Below, piece by piece: positions 9,019-18,406 of a DNA stretch of 32,169 nucleotides (the stretch's first letter is position 1; each line of letters begins with the position of its first letter). The notes beneath the pieces are model-generated. The model did no database searches and was not told the DNA's origin. It was given only the letters and a program-made list of their open reading frames with translations. The stretch spans positions 1 through 32,169 of the forward strand of contig JANXZX010000110.1 in the NCBI GenBank assembly GCA_025355325.1, written 5' to 3'. The translations under genes were made by a program, and so were the position numbers. Source of the DNA: Geobacteraceae bacterium (lineage in GTDB: Bacteria; Desulfobacterota; Desulfuromonadia; Geobacterales; Pseudopelobacteraceae).

Positions 9019-9055
9019 AGGCTCTTATCGTCCCGAACCGGGCTATTGTTTAGCG

Positions 9056-10156
9056 TTAAATGATGGAAAGTTCCGCCTGCAACGCTCCCGCAGACTTAAT
9101 TGCCTGAAGGATACTGATCAAATCTCGCGGGGTTACCCCTAGCAGATTAAGAGCCCGTACCACATCACCGATACTGGCACCTTCCTGAAGCACCATTAGC
9201 CGCCGGTTCTCCTCTTCTACTTTCAGATCGGTGCGCGGCACAACTTTTGTTTCCCCGGTTTTGCTGAACGGGGCCGGCTGCGATACCTGTGGTGTTTCCT
9301 TGATAACCAGTGAAAGACTGCCGTGAGTAACGGCCACTGTGGATACCCGCACATTATCTCCCATGACAATCGTACCGGTACGTTCGTTCAGCACCACTTT
9401 GGCCGGCACATCCGGCTTGACCTCAAGCAACTCCATTGCAGCCACAAATTCGACCGGCCGGTTTGCATACGCTTCAGGTATCGTCATAGTCACCGACCCC
9501 GGATCATTACAGACGGCCACCGGACTCTTGAATTTGTCATTAATTACGGAGGCAATGCGCGAGGCGGTGGTAAAATCTGCCGTATTCAGATTGAGATTTA
9601 AGACAGCTTTACCGGTCAATGTGTTCGGGAGTTCCCGTTCTACAAGGGCTCCGTTCGGCACCCGACCTGCAGTCGGATGGTTCTTCTGGGCAGTAGCGCC
9701 TTGTCCCCCGAACGCAAACGAGTTGGTAAGAATAGACCCCTGAGCAACAGCATATACCTGATTATCGGCCCCTTTTAATGGTGCCATCAAAAGTGTGCCG
9801 CCCGCAATGCTCTTGGCGTCTCCCAAAGAAGAGACAAGAACATCAAGGCGATTACCCTGCTTTGCAAAAGGGGGGAGTGTCGCCGTCACCATGACTGCGG
9901 CTATGTTTTTGACCTTGTTGTCAATAACAGTGGTGGTGATACCCATCCGTTCAAGCATATTTACTACGGACTGCGTCTGAACTCTGGTTTGGTCACTGTC
10001 CCCGGTTCCATTAAGCCCCACTACCAGGCCATAGCCGATCAGCTGGTTGTCCCTAACCCCAGCAAACGATGCCAGATCCTTGATACGGATTGCATGGGCG
10101 CTGGATGTCATCAAAATGAGTACAATAACTAGTATGCTTGACGCCGTAATCTTCAT
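9056..10156 (-). CDS. flgI: Flagellar P-ring protein FlgI
   Basis: 366 residues. The signal peptide (about 1-22, ending SSAHA) directs it through Sec to the periplasm, where it forms the P-ring around the rod at the peptidoglycan. The mature start IRIKDLASFAGVRDNQLIGYGLVVGLNGTGD is strongly conserved, as are VMVTATLPPFAKQG, NERTGTIVMGDNVR and the C-terminal LNLLGVTPRDLISILQAIK. The length is normal for the family. The ribosome site AAGG lies in a short tandem duplication (10161-10189). Confidence 0.97.
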   Translation of the reverse strand: MKITASSILVIVLILMTSSAHAIRIKDLASFAGVRDNQLIGYGLVVGLNGTGDSDQTRVQTQSVVNMLERMGITTTVIDNKVKNIAAVMVTATLPPFAKQGNRLDVLVSSLGDAKSIAGGTLLMAPLKGADNQVYAVAQGSILTNSFAFGGQGATAQKNHPTAGRVPNGALVERELPNTLTGKAVLNLNLNTADFTTASRIASVINDKFKSPVAVCNDPGSVTMTIPEAYANRPVEFVAAMELLEVKPDVPAKVVLNERTGTIVMGDNVRVSTVAVTHGSLSLVIKETPQVSQPAPFSKTGETKVVPRTDLKVEEENRRLMVLQEGASIGDVVRALNLLGVTPRDLISILQAIKSAGALQAELSII

Positions 10157-10160
10157 ATAT

Positions 10161-10189
10161 ATGCCTTATTGAATGCCTTATTGAATGCC
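10161..10189. repeat. 12-bp tandem duplication spanning the flgI ribosome site
   Basis: The unit ATGCCTTATTGA occurs twice in a row (10161-10172, 10173-10184) with five bases of a third copy. On the minus strand this repeats AATAAGGCAT, which contains the likely Shine-Dalgarno AAGG of flgI, so there are two copies 12 bases apart. It lies in the flgH-flgI gap. Confidence 0.85.
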
Positions 10190-10202
10190 GTATGAACCGT
10201 AA

Positions 10203-10883
10203 TCAGAACGGCCAGATTTTGTTAAGTAGATTCATGAACCAGCCAGGACTTTGTTGATCAGAGATTATGCCCCGACCGGAATAGCTGATGCGCGCATCAG
10301 CAACATAGATAGAGTTAACGGTATTGTCCGGTAAAACGTCGCGTGGGCGCACAATCCCTTCCAGCACAATGATCTGATCTTCATCATTGACTTTGACGTT
10401 ACGTCGCCCCTCAATCATCAGATTACCATTTGCCTGTACATTCACAACCCTGGCAGTTATGGTCGCATTCAAATTTTCTTGCCGCGAAGTAGATCCGGAG
10501 CCCTTGAATGACGTATTTGCGCTCGCTTTTATTATATTAGCCAGTTCCTTGAAATTGTTCTTTACAACTCCAACATTCTCCAGACCAAGCATATTCGACA
10601 TTCCGGCACCCATGGAACTGTCACGCGATGTACCGGTATTAGCCGCTTTAGAGGCACTGGCAACTTCGGAGATGACAACAGTGATAATGTCACCCCGATG
10701 CCTGGCCTTCAAATCATCCGTCAAATTTATTGATGAAGCCTGCCAGATCGATCCGCTTGAATAATCTGACACCGGTTTCGGCGCCGGATCCTCATAACCG
10801 GCGGTTTTGACCTCGGTCTTCTCGACGGCACACCCGGTCAGAAGCAGTGCCCACAGCAGTATGTGCAACAACATATGTCTCAT
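10203..10883 (-). CDS. flgH: Flagellar L-ring lipoprotein FlgH
   Basis: 226 residues. FlgH forms the L-ring in the outer membrane. The signal peptide ends in a lipobox (LLTGC), giving a lipidated Cys. Family motifs are GSIWQASSINLTDDLKARHRGD, IITVVISEVASASKAANT, ITARVVNVQANGNLMIEGRR and the C-terminal YSGRGIISDQQSPGW. I prefer ATG 10883, which has AAGGAAG at good spacing. An in-frame TTG at 10898 would put that ribosome site inside the gene. Confidence 0.95.
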   Translation of the reverse strand: MRHMLLHILLWALLLTGCAVEKTEVKTAGYEDPAPKPVSDYSSGSIWQASSINLTDDLKARHRGDIITVVISEVASASKAANTGTSRDSSMGAGMSNMLGLENVGVVKNNFKELANIIKASANTSFKGSGSTSRQENLNATITARVVNVQANGNLMIEGRRNVKVNDEDQIIVLEGIVRPRDVLPDNTVNSIYVADARISYSGRGIISDQQSPGWFMNLLNKIWPF

Positions 10884-10909
10884 TGAATCTTCCTTCAACC
10901 GATGTCTGT

Positions 10910-11623
10910 TTAAAATGCTACCTGAACAGTAGATGCATCAATGACTTTAGCCGGTATTTCCTTGAGAGATGTCAGGTTTTGAACTCTGATGATGTCCCCT
11001 TCGGCTCCCGAACTGTTGGCCTTTCCGGCTACCGACACTTTTATGACACCATTTTCGGCAATGATGGTAACCATCTGACCACTTTTTATCAGTGGGATTT
11101 TTTCCACCTGATCAGCACGTACCGGTTGATTGGCCCTGAGTGTTATGCGGGCTTTTTTGCCGACAACGTCATCCGTCTTTCGGGCGGCAAGATGAGAGTT
11201 AGACGTTATTTCCCGCTTCTGTACCGCCACGTCGGCAGCCGTAATGACGGTGCCGTAATCTATTTGACGAAGCACGACAACCATGTCGGTCAAAGATTCC
11301 ACGTCTACCCTGACAGGAATATTGCGCACTATTTTGTCTTTCTGACGGGCCATTACTGCAATACTCAAACTTCCCCAGCCTTCCCACTGCTGAGAACCGA
11401 CAATTTCGTAGTCAATGCTCCCATCAGGCAGTTTCAGAGCATCGGAGATAGTCATCCTGCGAATGCGAACATCCCAACCCATACCGGCAGTGCGAGCTGT
11501 AATGTATGCAGTGACAGCGTCGCGGACTTCCTGTTCGCGATCAATTGCAGACAGGGCACGCTGTGGGCAAATAGCCATAACGGCCAACAGCAGAATCATA
11601 ATCAGTGGCAAAAAGCGTTTCAT
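10910..11623 (-). CDS. flgA: Flagellar P-ring assembly chaperone FlgA
   Basis: 237 residues with a signal peptide (about 1-26, ending RALSA), so periplasmic. The C-terminal SAF domain is clear: VVVLRQIDYGTVITAADVAVQ, VVGKKARITLRANQPVRADQVE, LIKSGQMVTIIAENGVIKVSVAGKA. FlgA assists FlgI polymerisation into the P-ring, and flgH and flgI follow it here. The N-terminal part is diverged, as is common. The ribosome site is weak. Confidence 0.92.
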   Translation of the reverse strand: MKRFLPLIMILLLAVMAICPQRALSAIDREQEVRDAVTAYITARTAGMGWDVRIRRMTISDALKLPDGSIDYEIVGSQQWEGWGSLSIAVMARQKDKIVRNIPVRVDVESLTDMVVVLRQIDYGTVITAADVAVQKREITSNSHLAARKTDDVVGKKARITLRANQPVRADQVEKIPLIKSGQMVTIIAENGVIKVSVAGKANSSGAEGDIIRVQNLTSLKEIPAKVIDASTVQVAF

Positions 11624-11642
11624 GTCAATTCAGGCCCCAAAG

Positions 11643-12431
11643 CTATCGTTTCAGGTTATTGGCCGTCTGCAACATCTCATCAGATGCCGTTACCGCCTTG
11701 GAATTGATCTCGTACGCACGTTGGCCGACAATCATATTGACCATCTCTTCAGCCACGTTGACATTGCTCATTTCCAGAAGTCCCTGGGCTATCGTGCCGG
11801 TCCCATTCTGGCCGGGTGTGCTGGTGGTAGCGGTTCCGGAAGCATCCGTCGGCAAATATATATTTTTCCCCTGGCTGGAGAGGCCGGACGGATTTGAAAA
11901 TGAGGCCAATTGGATATTTCCTATCGTAGTAGTGGCGCTCTGCCCTGCAACCTGTACCGACACCGTGCCGTCACTGCCGATATTTATCTTGGTAGCATTG
12001 TTGGGTATGGTGATTGCCGGAGATAACGGATTACCATCAGGAGTTACAACCTGTCCGGTGCTGTCACGCTTGAAAGCGCCTGCTCTGGAATAGCCTACCG
12101 TACCATCAGGCATAGTAATCGGAAAAAAACCGTTGCCTTCGATTGCGATATCCAGTTCATTTCCGGTTTGAGTCATATCTCCCGCCGTGAAGATCTTTGT
12201 CACGGAAGCCAGCCGACTTCCCAAACCAATCTGGATTCCGGTCGGAACCTGAGTGGCATTGGTGGCCGGTGAACCGGTTGATTTAATATTCTGGTACATC
12301 AAATCCTGAAAATCAGCGCGACTGCGCTTAAAACCGGTAGTATTTACGTTGGCAAGATTGTTGGCAACGACATCAATACTTTTTTGTTGCCCCTGCATAC
12401 CGGATGCTGCTGTCCATAATGCTCTGATCAT
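11643..12431 (-). CDS. flgG: Distal rod protein FlgG
   Basis: 262 residues, the usual FlgG length. N-terminus MIRALWTAASGMQGQQKSIDVVANNLANVNTTGFK, middle GNELDIAIEGNGFFPI, C-terminus EEMVNMIVGQRAYEINSKAVTASDEMLQTANNL: all standard FlgG signatures. It forms the distal rod and is exported by the flagellar type III apparatus without a signal peptide. The start has AGGAG upstream. It is 29 bases after flgF in the operon. Confidence 0.97.
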   Translation of the reverse strand: MIRALWTAASGMQGQQKSIDVVANNLANVNTTGFKRSRADFQDLMYQNIKSTGSPATNATQVPTGIQIGLGSRLASVTKIFTAGDMTQTGNELDIAIEGNGFFPITMPDGTVGYSRAGAFKRDSTGQVVTPDGNPLSPAITIPNNATKINIGSDGTVSVQVAGQSATTTIGNIQLASFSNPSGLSSQGKNIYLPTDASGTATTSTPGQNGTGTIAQGLLEMSNVNVAEEMVNMIVGQRAYEINSKAVTASDEMLQTANNLKR

Positions 12432-12460
12432 AATAATACTCCTGACGGTTTAATGTGTAG

Positions 12461-13198
12461 TTAGACTCTGCCAATTTCGTTAGCGGCTTTACCAGCTATT
12501 GTGTCAAAGTTTTGGATCACCTTTGAACACGCCTCAAAATAGCGATTTGTTTCAATAAGTTGTACCATTTCCGAGATACTCTCAACGTTTGATCCTTCAA
12601 GATGACCTTGCAGGATCAAACCCTTGGCCGCCTGAACAGGTGCCTGAGGATCCTTGGGAATAAACAGTGCGCTACCAATCTTTGTGAGGGCATATGGTTT
12701 TTCAAAATCCACCACCGAGATTGTTCCGCCCTGTTCACCGTCAACCTTAACACCACCATTGGCATCTATTTCAACGTGACTCCCCTGAACGCGGATTGCA
12801 GCCCCTCCTGCTCCCTGCACCGGGTAGCCATCCATTGTTACCAGGGTACCGTCAGCGGAGGTGCGAAAATTACCCTGACGGGTATAAGCGGTTCCATCCG
12901 GGGTGGTGACCGCAAAGAACCCATCGCCATCAAGAGCCAGATCGAGCGGGTTTCCGCTCTGGGCAGTCGGACCGTTGGCGTAATCGATATATATGTTGTC
13001 CTTCTGCAGGATGGGATCAGCAGTCATTCCCTGCGGGACAGCCGGTGGATTTACGGAACCGGCAAGCATACCTTCGAATGTCATCTTGTCTTTTTTGTAG
13101 CCGGGTGTATTGACATTAGCCAGATTATTGCTGATGATGTCCATGCGTCGCATGGCAGCCAGACTCCCAGACACCGCAGGATACATACCACTGTTCAT
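12461..13198 (-). CDS. flgF: Proximal rod protein FlgF
   Basis: 245 residues. N-terminus NSGMYPAVSGSLAAMRRMDIISNNLANVNTPGYKKDKMTF and middle PLDLALDGDGFFAVTTPDG place it among the rod/hook proteins. The shorter length and the C-terminus SISEMVQLIETNRYFEACSKVIQNFD fit FlgF rather than FlgG. GAGGGG precedes the start. The gap to fliA (69 bases) is the largest inside the operon, and I saw no convincing sigma-28 or sigma-54 promoter in it. Confidence 0.93.
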   Translation of the reverse strand: MNSGMYPAVSGSLAAMRRMDIISNNLANVNTPGYKKDKMTFEGMLAGSVNPPAVPQGMTADPILQKDNIYIDYANGPTAQSGNPLDLALDGDGFFAVTTPDGTAYTRQGNFRTSADGTLVTMDGYPVQGAGGAAIRVQGSHVEIDANGGVKVDGEQGGTISVVDFEKPYALTKIGSALFIPKDPQAPVQAAKGLILQGHLEGSNVESISEMVQLIETNRYFEACSKVIQNFDTIAGKAANEIGRV

Positions 13199-13267
13199 AA
13201 TGTTTTCCCCTCATCATAGGTAGAAGTAATTTAGAAAAGACAGGCTCATATAACCGGAACCGGTCCG

Positions 13268-14038
13268 CTAGTTTTTGTGCAGCCTGAGTCGTGAACGCAG
13301 CCTTACCATGGCCTGACTTATAATCTGTGAAATCCGGGACTCAGTCAGACCAAGTGTCTCTCCGATTTCCTTGAGATTGAAGTCTTCATTGTAATAAAGC
13401 GTTACCGCCAGACGCTCTTTTTCGGGCAACGAGTCAATAGCCTTTCCAAGGGCCTCGGCAAGCTGCATGGTCATAACCTGCTGCTGCGGATTTTTTGCCT
13501 CGGCCTCACACAGGACGTCTGCCAGACAGAGCATGTTCCCGTCTTCCCCATCCCAACTGTCGTCCAGACTGATAAAAGTAAACACGTGTACATCGTCAAG
13601 CAGTTCAAAATATTCATCAAGACTGATCTTCAACGCCGCAGCGACCTCTTCACTGGTCGGGTTGCGGCCAAGCAGATGTTCAAGTTTGTTAAGCTCCCGC
13701 TCCAGACGCTTGTACTTGTCACGCATGGAACGACTGAGTACATCATAGGAACGGAGTTCATCCAGTATCGTCCCGCGAATATGCTGCTCGGCAAATGTTT
13801 TAAAGAGCACTCCACGTGACGGGTCAAAACGATCAGCTGCATTTATCAAGCCAATCATAGCCGAGCTCATCAGATCCTGCATGTCAAGATGCGGAGGAAG
13901 CTTGGCTGCAATTCTGGACACCAGATATTGAACAAGCGGAATATGTTCCAGAATCAGTCGTTCACGATCAGCAGACTGACAAACGCCTGAATCGGGATCG
14001 ACTCCTCCGGTCATCTCCTTAATTCCCGCCCATGCCAT
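13268..14038 (-). CDS. fliA: Flagellar sigma factor FliA (sigma-28)
   Basis: 256 residues from ATG 14038. Regions in order: sigma region 2 (LVQYLVSRIAAKLPPHLDMQDLMSSAMIGLINAADRFDPSRGVLFKTFAEQHIRGTILDELR), region 3 (RNPTSEEVAAALKIS), and region 4 with a helix-turn-helix (LKEIGETLGLTESRISQIISQAM). This architecture is typical of FliA, which transcribes late flagellar genes. The start is uncertain: ATG 14038 overlaps flhG by 20 bases with weak GAAGAA upstream, while ATG 14014 lies directly after AAGGAG with no spacing. A start at 14101 would overlap flhG by 83 bases and is less likely. No flgM anti-sigma gene is present in the window. Confidence 0.93.
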   Translation of the reverse strand: MAWAGIKEMTGGVDPDSGVCQSADRERLILEHIPLVQYLVSRIAAKLPPHLDMQDLMSSAMIGLINAADRFDPSRGVLFKTFAEQHIRGTILDELRSYDVLSRSMRDKYKRLERELNKLEHLLGRNPTSEEVAAALKISLDEYFELLDDVHVFTFISLDDSWDGEDGNMLCLADVLCEAEAKNPQQQVMTMQLAEALGKAIDSLPEKERLAVTLYYNEDFNLKEIGETLGLTESRISQIISQAMVRLRSRLRLHKN

Positions 14039-14945
14039 CAAGCATTCTTCGGAAGAAAAACTGGATATTTCCCTTAACCCGACCCTGTCGCTTGTTTTCA
14101 ATTACCCGCTTGGCTATTGTGGTAAAACATTGTGCCGCCTCTGAATCAGGAAAAAGTTCGGTGACGGCTTTTTGACGCTTTACCGCCTCAACCACCTTTT
14201 CATCCTTGACGATACAGCCAAGATAATCAAGTGAGATGTCTAGGAAACGGCCTGCCACATTGGCCAGTTTCCGGAAAACCTCAAGAGCATCCTCACTGTC
14301 CTTGGCCATATTGACCAGAACTTTGAAATGGTGCTCCGAGTAGCGTGTTGCCAGGAGTTTGATCAGAGCATAGGCATCAGTTATGGATGTCGGTTCCGGA
14401 GTTACCACAACAAAAATTTCCTGCGCGGCAACGGTAAAATAGGTGACGTTTTCCGAAATACCGGCTTCGGTATCGACAATCATAATATCGAAATGTTCTT
14501 CCAGTCGATCCAGTTCATCCAGCAACTTCAGCTTCTCATGCTGCCCCAGACTCGTCAACTCCTGGACGCCGGATCCGGCTGGAATAATCTTGACGCCGGC
14601 AGGCCCGTCAATAAGGATGTCCATAATGCTTTTGTCGCCGTTCAGCACATGATTGAGATTGTAAACCGGCGACAGTCCCAGCAGAACATCGAGGTTGCCG
14701 AGCCCGAGGTCCGCGTCGATCAACAGGACTTTCTTTCCCTGAGCTGACAGGGCGATGGCAAGGTTGGAAACGACGTTGCTCTTGCCTACGCCCCCCTTGC
14801 CACTGGTTACCGATATAACCCGGATTCCTTGCTGATCAGCTAATCCACTTGCCGATGTGGAATCACCCTTCTGTGTCTTTTTCGCCGTGCGGGCCATCTG
14901 GCGAAGAGTATCAGCCTGGTCGCCCGTTTCTGATGCACTGCTCAT
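14019..14945 (-). CDS. flhG: MinD-like ATPase FlhG (FleN/YlxH), flagellar number regulator
   Basis: 308 residues. The N-terminal helix with DQADTLRQM (9-17) is the FlhG element that stimulates the FlhF GTPase. Then come a deviant Walker A SGKGGVGKSN (about 48-57), VLLIDADLGLGNLDVLLGL and DIMIVDTEAGIS, all typical of MinD/ParA ATPases, and a C-terminal amphipathic membrane-binding region rich in Lys/Arg/Phe (IQFFFRRML). It limits the number and sets the position of flagella, working with FlhF. The start overlaps the flhF stop (ATGA). Confidence 0.96.
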   Translation of the reverse strand: MSSASETGDQADTLRQMARTAKKTQKGDSTSASGLADQQGIRVISVTSGKGGVGKSNVVSNLAIALSAQGKKVLLIDADLGLGNLDVLLGLSPVYNLNHVLNGDKSIMDILIDGPAGVKIIPAGSGVQELTSLGQHEKLKLLDELDRLEEHFDIMIVDTEAGISENVTYFTVAAQEIFVVVTPEPTSITDAYALIKLLATRYSEHHFKVLVNMAKDSEDALEVFRKLANVAGRFLDISLDYLGCIVKDEKVVEAVKRQKAVTELFPDSEAAQCFTTIAKRVIENKRQGRVKGNIQFFFRRMLDGMGGN

Positions 14946-16279
14946 TCTGCCCCCTCACGAAAAATCATATCTGCCAGCTTGGCCGGTGTCGCAATTTCAA
15001 TATCTTCAGGCACCCGCTGACCAGTAGTAAAATAGGCTATCTGCAAATTATCCTTCATCAATAGGTTAACCATATTCCCGACACTTTCGCACTCATCGAT
15101 TTTTGTAAAGACAACCTTGCTTATCTGAAAAACCCGAAAGCGATTCAGAATTTCTTCCAGCTCACGATCCTTTGTGGTGGCCGAAAGGCAGAGGTAGACC
15201 TCCATCGGAATTTTATCTTCAAGGAAGTTTTTCATTTCATCCAGCTTTTCCTTGTCCTTGTGGCTGCGACCGGCTGTATCGATAAAAATAAGATCGCACG
15301 TTGAATGCTTCTCAACAGCCTTTTCAAGTTCCTTGGGAGTAGATGCGACTTCCAGGGGAATCCCCATGATCCGTGAGTAGGTTTTGAGCTGCTCCACGGC
15401 TCCAACCCTGAATATATCCATGGTAATCAAAGCAACCTTGTTGCCTCGATTGAGGGCGTACATGGCGGCCAGCTTGGCGGTTGTTGTCGTCTTTCCGACT
15501 CCGGTCGGCCCGACCAGAGCGATAATACGGGGTGAGTTTTTTTTCAGCTTGAGCGTTCCGGCAAATTTGATCAAGCGTCCAAGTGTCTCGCCAAGTCGGC
15601 CCTTGACAGTCTGGCTACCACTCTCCAGCGGTAACGTGTTAAGTGTATCGACAATCTTCCTGATAAGCTCGGTAGAAACCCCGCTTGCAGCCAGCTCTCT
15701 GGCGAGAGGAGAATCTTCCGGAAGCAGTTCCGCTCCTGACTGCGCTTTCAGGGTGCCATCTTCGGCAATTACCGGCCATTGAATATCTTTGGTGCCACCT
15801 TCCTGGCTCTTTGCGAGGGTTGCCAGGAGCAGCTTTTTGATTTCTTCAAGGTCTGATCGAGGAATATTCTTAAGATTTATTCCCCCATCCTGCAGTCCTT
15901 CCGCTTCCCCCCCTGCAGCAGAATTCGTTTCCGCACCCAGCTCCTCGTTCCGACGGGTAAGAGATTCAACCTTTTCACGCAGATCTTTCAGTTCACGCGC
16001 CAAAGGGGCCAGCATTGAACTTTCCATTTCTTCCCGCGCCGTCCGTTCACGCGGTGGCGCTTCACGGTGCACAACCGGCACGGAAGGAGGAGGAGCCTGT
16101 TGTTTCCGGGCCGGATCAATCGCCGCCGTAATGCGATAGACCTGCTTGCTGAAAAACCCGAGAAAGCCGCCGGTCTTCTCTTTTTTTGTCGAAAGGATCA
16201 TCGCATCCGGCCCAAGTTCGGCCTTAACCATACGCAATGCTTCCGGCATACTTGCCGCTTGAAAAGTTTTAACCAACAT
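14942..16279 (-). CDS. flhF: SRP-like GTPase FlhF, flagellar placement factor
   Basis: 445 residues. N-terminal B domain (MLVKTFQAASMPEALRMVKAELGPDAMILSTKK), a long charged/Pro-rich linker (about 55-190), then the NG GTPase domain: GPTGVGKT at 257-264, DIFRVGAVEQL near 288, DTAGRS at 334-339, TKID at 392-395. FlhF recruits early flagellar parts to the cell pole. It overlaps flhA upstream by 11 bases and flhG downstream by 4, implying translational coupling. Confidence 0.97.
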   Translation of the reverse strand: MLVKTFQAASMPEALRMVKAELGPDAMILSTKKEKTGGFLGFFSKQVYRITAAIDPARKQQAPPPSVPVVHREAPPRERTAREEMESSMLAPLARELKDLREKVESLTRRNEELGAETNSAAGGEAEGLQDGGINLKNIPRSDLEEIKKLLLATLAKSQEGGTKDIQWPVIAEDGTLKAQSGAELLPEDSPLARELAASGVSTELIRKIVDTLNTLPLESGSQTVKGRLGETLGRLIKFAGTLKLKKNSPRIIALVGPTGVGKTTTTAKLAAMYALNRGNKVALITMDIFRVGAVEQLKTYSRIMGIPLEVASTPKELEKAVEKHSTCDLIFIDTAGRSHKDKEKLDEMKNFLEDKIPMEVYLCLSATTKDRELEEILNRFRVFQISKVVFTKIDECESVGNMVNLLMKDNLQIAYFTTGQRVPEDIEIATPAKLADMIFREGAE

Positions 16280-18353
16280 TGAAACTTACCACCCCTAGAG
16301 ACTGTATTTTAACATTCTGAGGTATTTCATTGTGCGACAGCACCGCCATGTGCGGGATGAAACGCTCAATCAATTTCCGGACATGACGTCGAATCGACGG
16401 CGAGGCCAAAAGCACCGGCTGAGCACCACTCGCTCCAAAGCGTTCCGACATATTTCTGACTGACGCGATAATCTGCTGGGCAACAGCCGGCTCTATCGCC
16501 AGATAACTCCCCTGATCAGACGGCTGAATTGCTTCGGCGATCATATCCTCCACTTCCCGGTCAATCGTCACCAGGAAAAGAGTTTCATCATCAACTTTGT
16601 ACTGATCCACGATGAATCGTCCCAGTCCCTGCCTGACAAACTCAGTCAGCACATCAGGATCTTTGGTCAGAGACGCATAATCGGCCAGAGTTTCCAGGAT
16701 GGTGCGCATATCGCGTATCGAAACTCCTTCTTTGAGAAGGCTCTTGACCACCCGCAGCACTGTTCCAAGATTAAGCAGATTCGGTATCAGCTCGTCAACC
16801 ACCTTGGGAGCAGTGACGGCAACATTGTCAAGCAGTTGTTGAAGTTCCTGACGCCCCAGAAGTTCGTGTGAGTGGCGCTTGATAATTTCACTGATATGAG
16901 TGGCGACAACCGTCGTGCTATCCACAACTGTGTACCCGTTGACCTGGGCTTTATCGCGATCTTCGCTCCGAATCCAGACCGCCGGCAATCCGAACACCGG
17001 TTCCTTGGTCGTCGTGCCGGGCAAGCTGGCCGTAACAGCGCCGGAATCCATTGCCAGATACTGGCCGGTCAGTTCGCTTCCCCCCACCCGTGCACCGCGA
17101 ATCAGCAGATTATATTCATACGGTTTGAGTTGTAAATTATCATGAATATGAATCGGCGGTACAACAAAACCCATTTTTTGTGCGGTTTGACGACGAATTG
17201 AGCGAATTCTCTCCAGCAGTTCACCGCTCTGCGCGGCATCAACCATCGGTACAAGCCCATACCCTACCTCCAGTTCCAGTACGTCCAGCGGTCGAATATT
17301 TGACGCCTGATCAATAGACTCTTCTCCGGCAGTCAATTCTGGAGCAGCAGATTCCTCAATAACCTCTGCCTTTTCGCGCGCCATTTTACCGATCAGAAAC
17401 GTCACGCCCGACAGAAGAAAAAAAGCAAAGTGGGGAAGTCCCGGAATAAGGGCAAACAGAAACATGACGCCGGATGCAACAAAAAAAGCTTTCGGGTAGT
17501 TCAAAAACTGCCCGGTAAGCTCCTGACCGAAACTGTTTTCATCTGCGGAGCGGGTTACGAGGATACCGGCAGCCGTTGAAATAATGAGAGCCGGTATCTG
17601 GGCAACCAGACCCTCACCGATTGTCAACAACGTATAATTGGTTAGGGCATTCATCAGCGGCATACCCTGTTGCCATACCCCGATAATCAAACCACCAAAA
17701 ATGTTTATAAGAACGATCATGATGCCGGCAACGGCATCACCACGTACGAACTTGCTGGCACCGTCCATGGAACCGTAAAAATCCGCTTCCCGGGATATTT
17801 TCAGTCGGCGTAACTTTGCTTCCTTATCGGTCAGAAGACCGGCAGAAAGGTCGGCGTCTATCGCCATCTGCTTGCCCGGCATGGCGTCCAGGGTAAAACG
17901 CGCCGCGACCTCGGCAACCCGGCCGGCACCCTTGGTGATGACAACAAAGTTGATAATCACCAGAATCAGGAACAACACCGCTCCGACAACGTAATTACCT
18001 CCAACCACGAACTGACCGAATGCCTTGATAACCGCGCCAGCTGACTCGGCGCCTTCACTGCCGTGCAGCAGTATCAAGCGGGTTGAGGCGATATTAAGGG
18101 CCAAACGAAAGAGGGTTGTGACAAGCAGCACTGAAGGGAATACTGAAAAATCAAGAGGTTGTATGGTGTAGAGACAAATCAGCAGAATTGACAGGGCTAT
18201 CGTTATATTTGCTGCAAGAAAGATATCGAGCATAAACGCAGGCAGTGGAATGATCATCAACGCAAGTATGCCGATAAGGCCCAGTGCGACATAAATGTCT
18301 GAGCTCTTTCGAAATCCGCGTAATTCTATCGCTTCCACTGAACCGTTTGCCAT
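16269..18353 (-). CDS. flhA: Flagellar type III export gate protein FlhA
   Basis: 694 residues, full length. The N-terminal half has about eight membrane helices and the family signature (SVLLVTTLFRLALNIASTRLIL, then FVVITKGAGRVAEVAARFTLDAMPGKQMAID, the FHIPEP region). The C-terminal half is the cytosolic FlhAc domain that docks chaperone-substrate complexes. It is the first gene of the minus-strand operon. The other gate genes (flhB, fliP/Q/R), which often precede flhA in relatives, are not here: the upstream neighbour is a divergent ihfA-like gene. The start lacks a strong ribosome site. Confidence 0.97.
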   Translation of the reverse strand: MANGSVEAIELRGFRKSSDIYVALGLIGILALMIIPLPAFMLDIFLAANITIALSILLICLYTIQPLDFSVFPSVLLVTTLFRLALNIASTRLILLHGSEGAESAGAVIKAFGQFVVGGNYVVGAVLFLILVIINFVVITKGAGRVAEVAARFTLDAMPGKQMAIDADLSAGLLTDKEAKLRRLKISREADFYGSMDGASKFVRGDAVAGIMIVLINIFGGLIIGVWQQGMPLMNALTNYTLLTIGEGLVAQIPALIISTAAGILVTRSADENSFGQELTGQFLNYPKAFFVASGVMFLFALIPGLPHFAFFLLSGVTFLIGKMAREKAEVIEESAAPELTAGEESIDQASNIRPLDVLELEVGYGLVPMVDAAQSGELLERIRSIRRQTAQKMGFVVPPIHIHDNLQLKPYEYNLLIRGARVGGSELTGQYLAMDSGAVTASLPGTTTKEPVFGLPAVWIRSEDRDKAQVNGYTVVDSTTVVATHISEIIKRHSHELLGRQELQQLLDNVAVTAPKVVDELIPNLLNLGTVLRVVKSLLKEGVSIRDMRTILETLADYASLTKDPDVLTEFVRQGLGRFIVDQYKVDDETLFLVTIDREVEDMIAEAIQPSDQGSYLAIEPAVAQQIIASVRNMSERFGASGAQPVLLASPSIRRHVRKLIERFIPHMAVLSHNEIPQNVKIQSLGVVSFNVG

Positions 18354-18406
18354 AATATATATTCTGCCAATCGCCTTGTAGCACGTAGTGTCGAACTGCT
18401 TTCCCC

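Noticed and set aside
10847-11707. 286-codon open frame antisense to flgA
   Set aside because: Lies opposite a well-supported flgA and parts of flgH and flgG; no motif and no ribosome site that stands out.
13199-13267. Possible sigma-28 or sigma-54 promoter between fliA and flgF
   Set aside because: No pair of elements with correct spacing; the closest GG/GC pairs are 8 or 14 bases apart.
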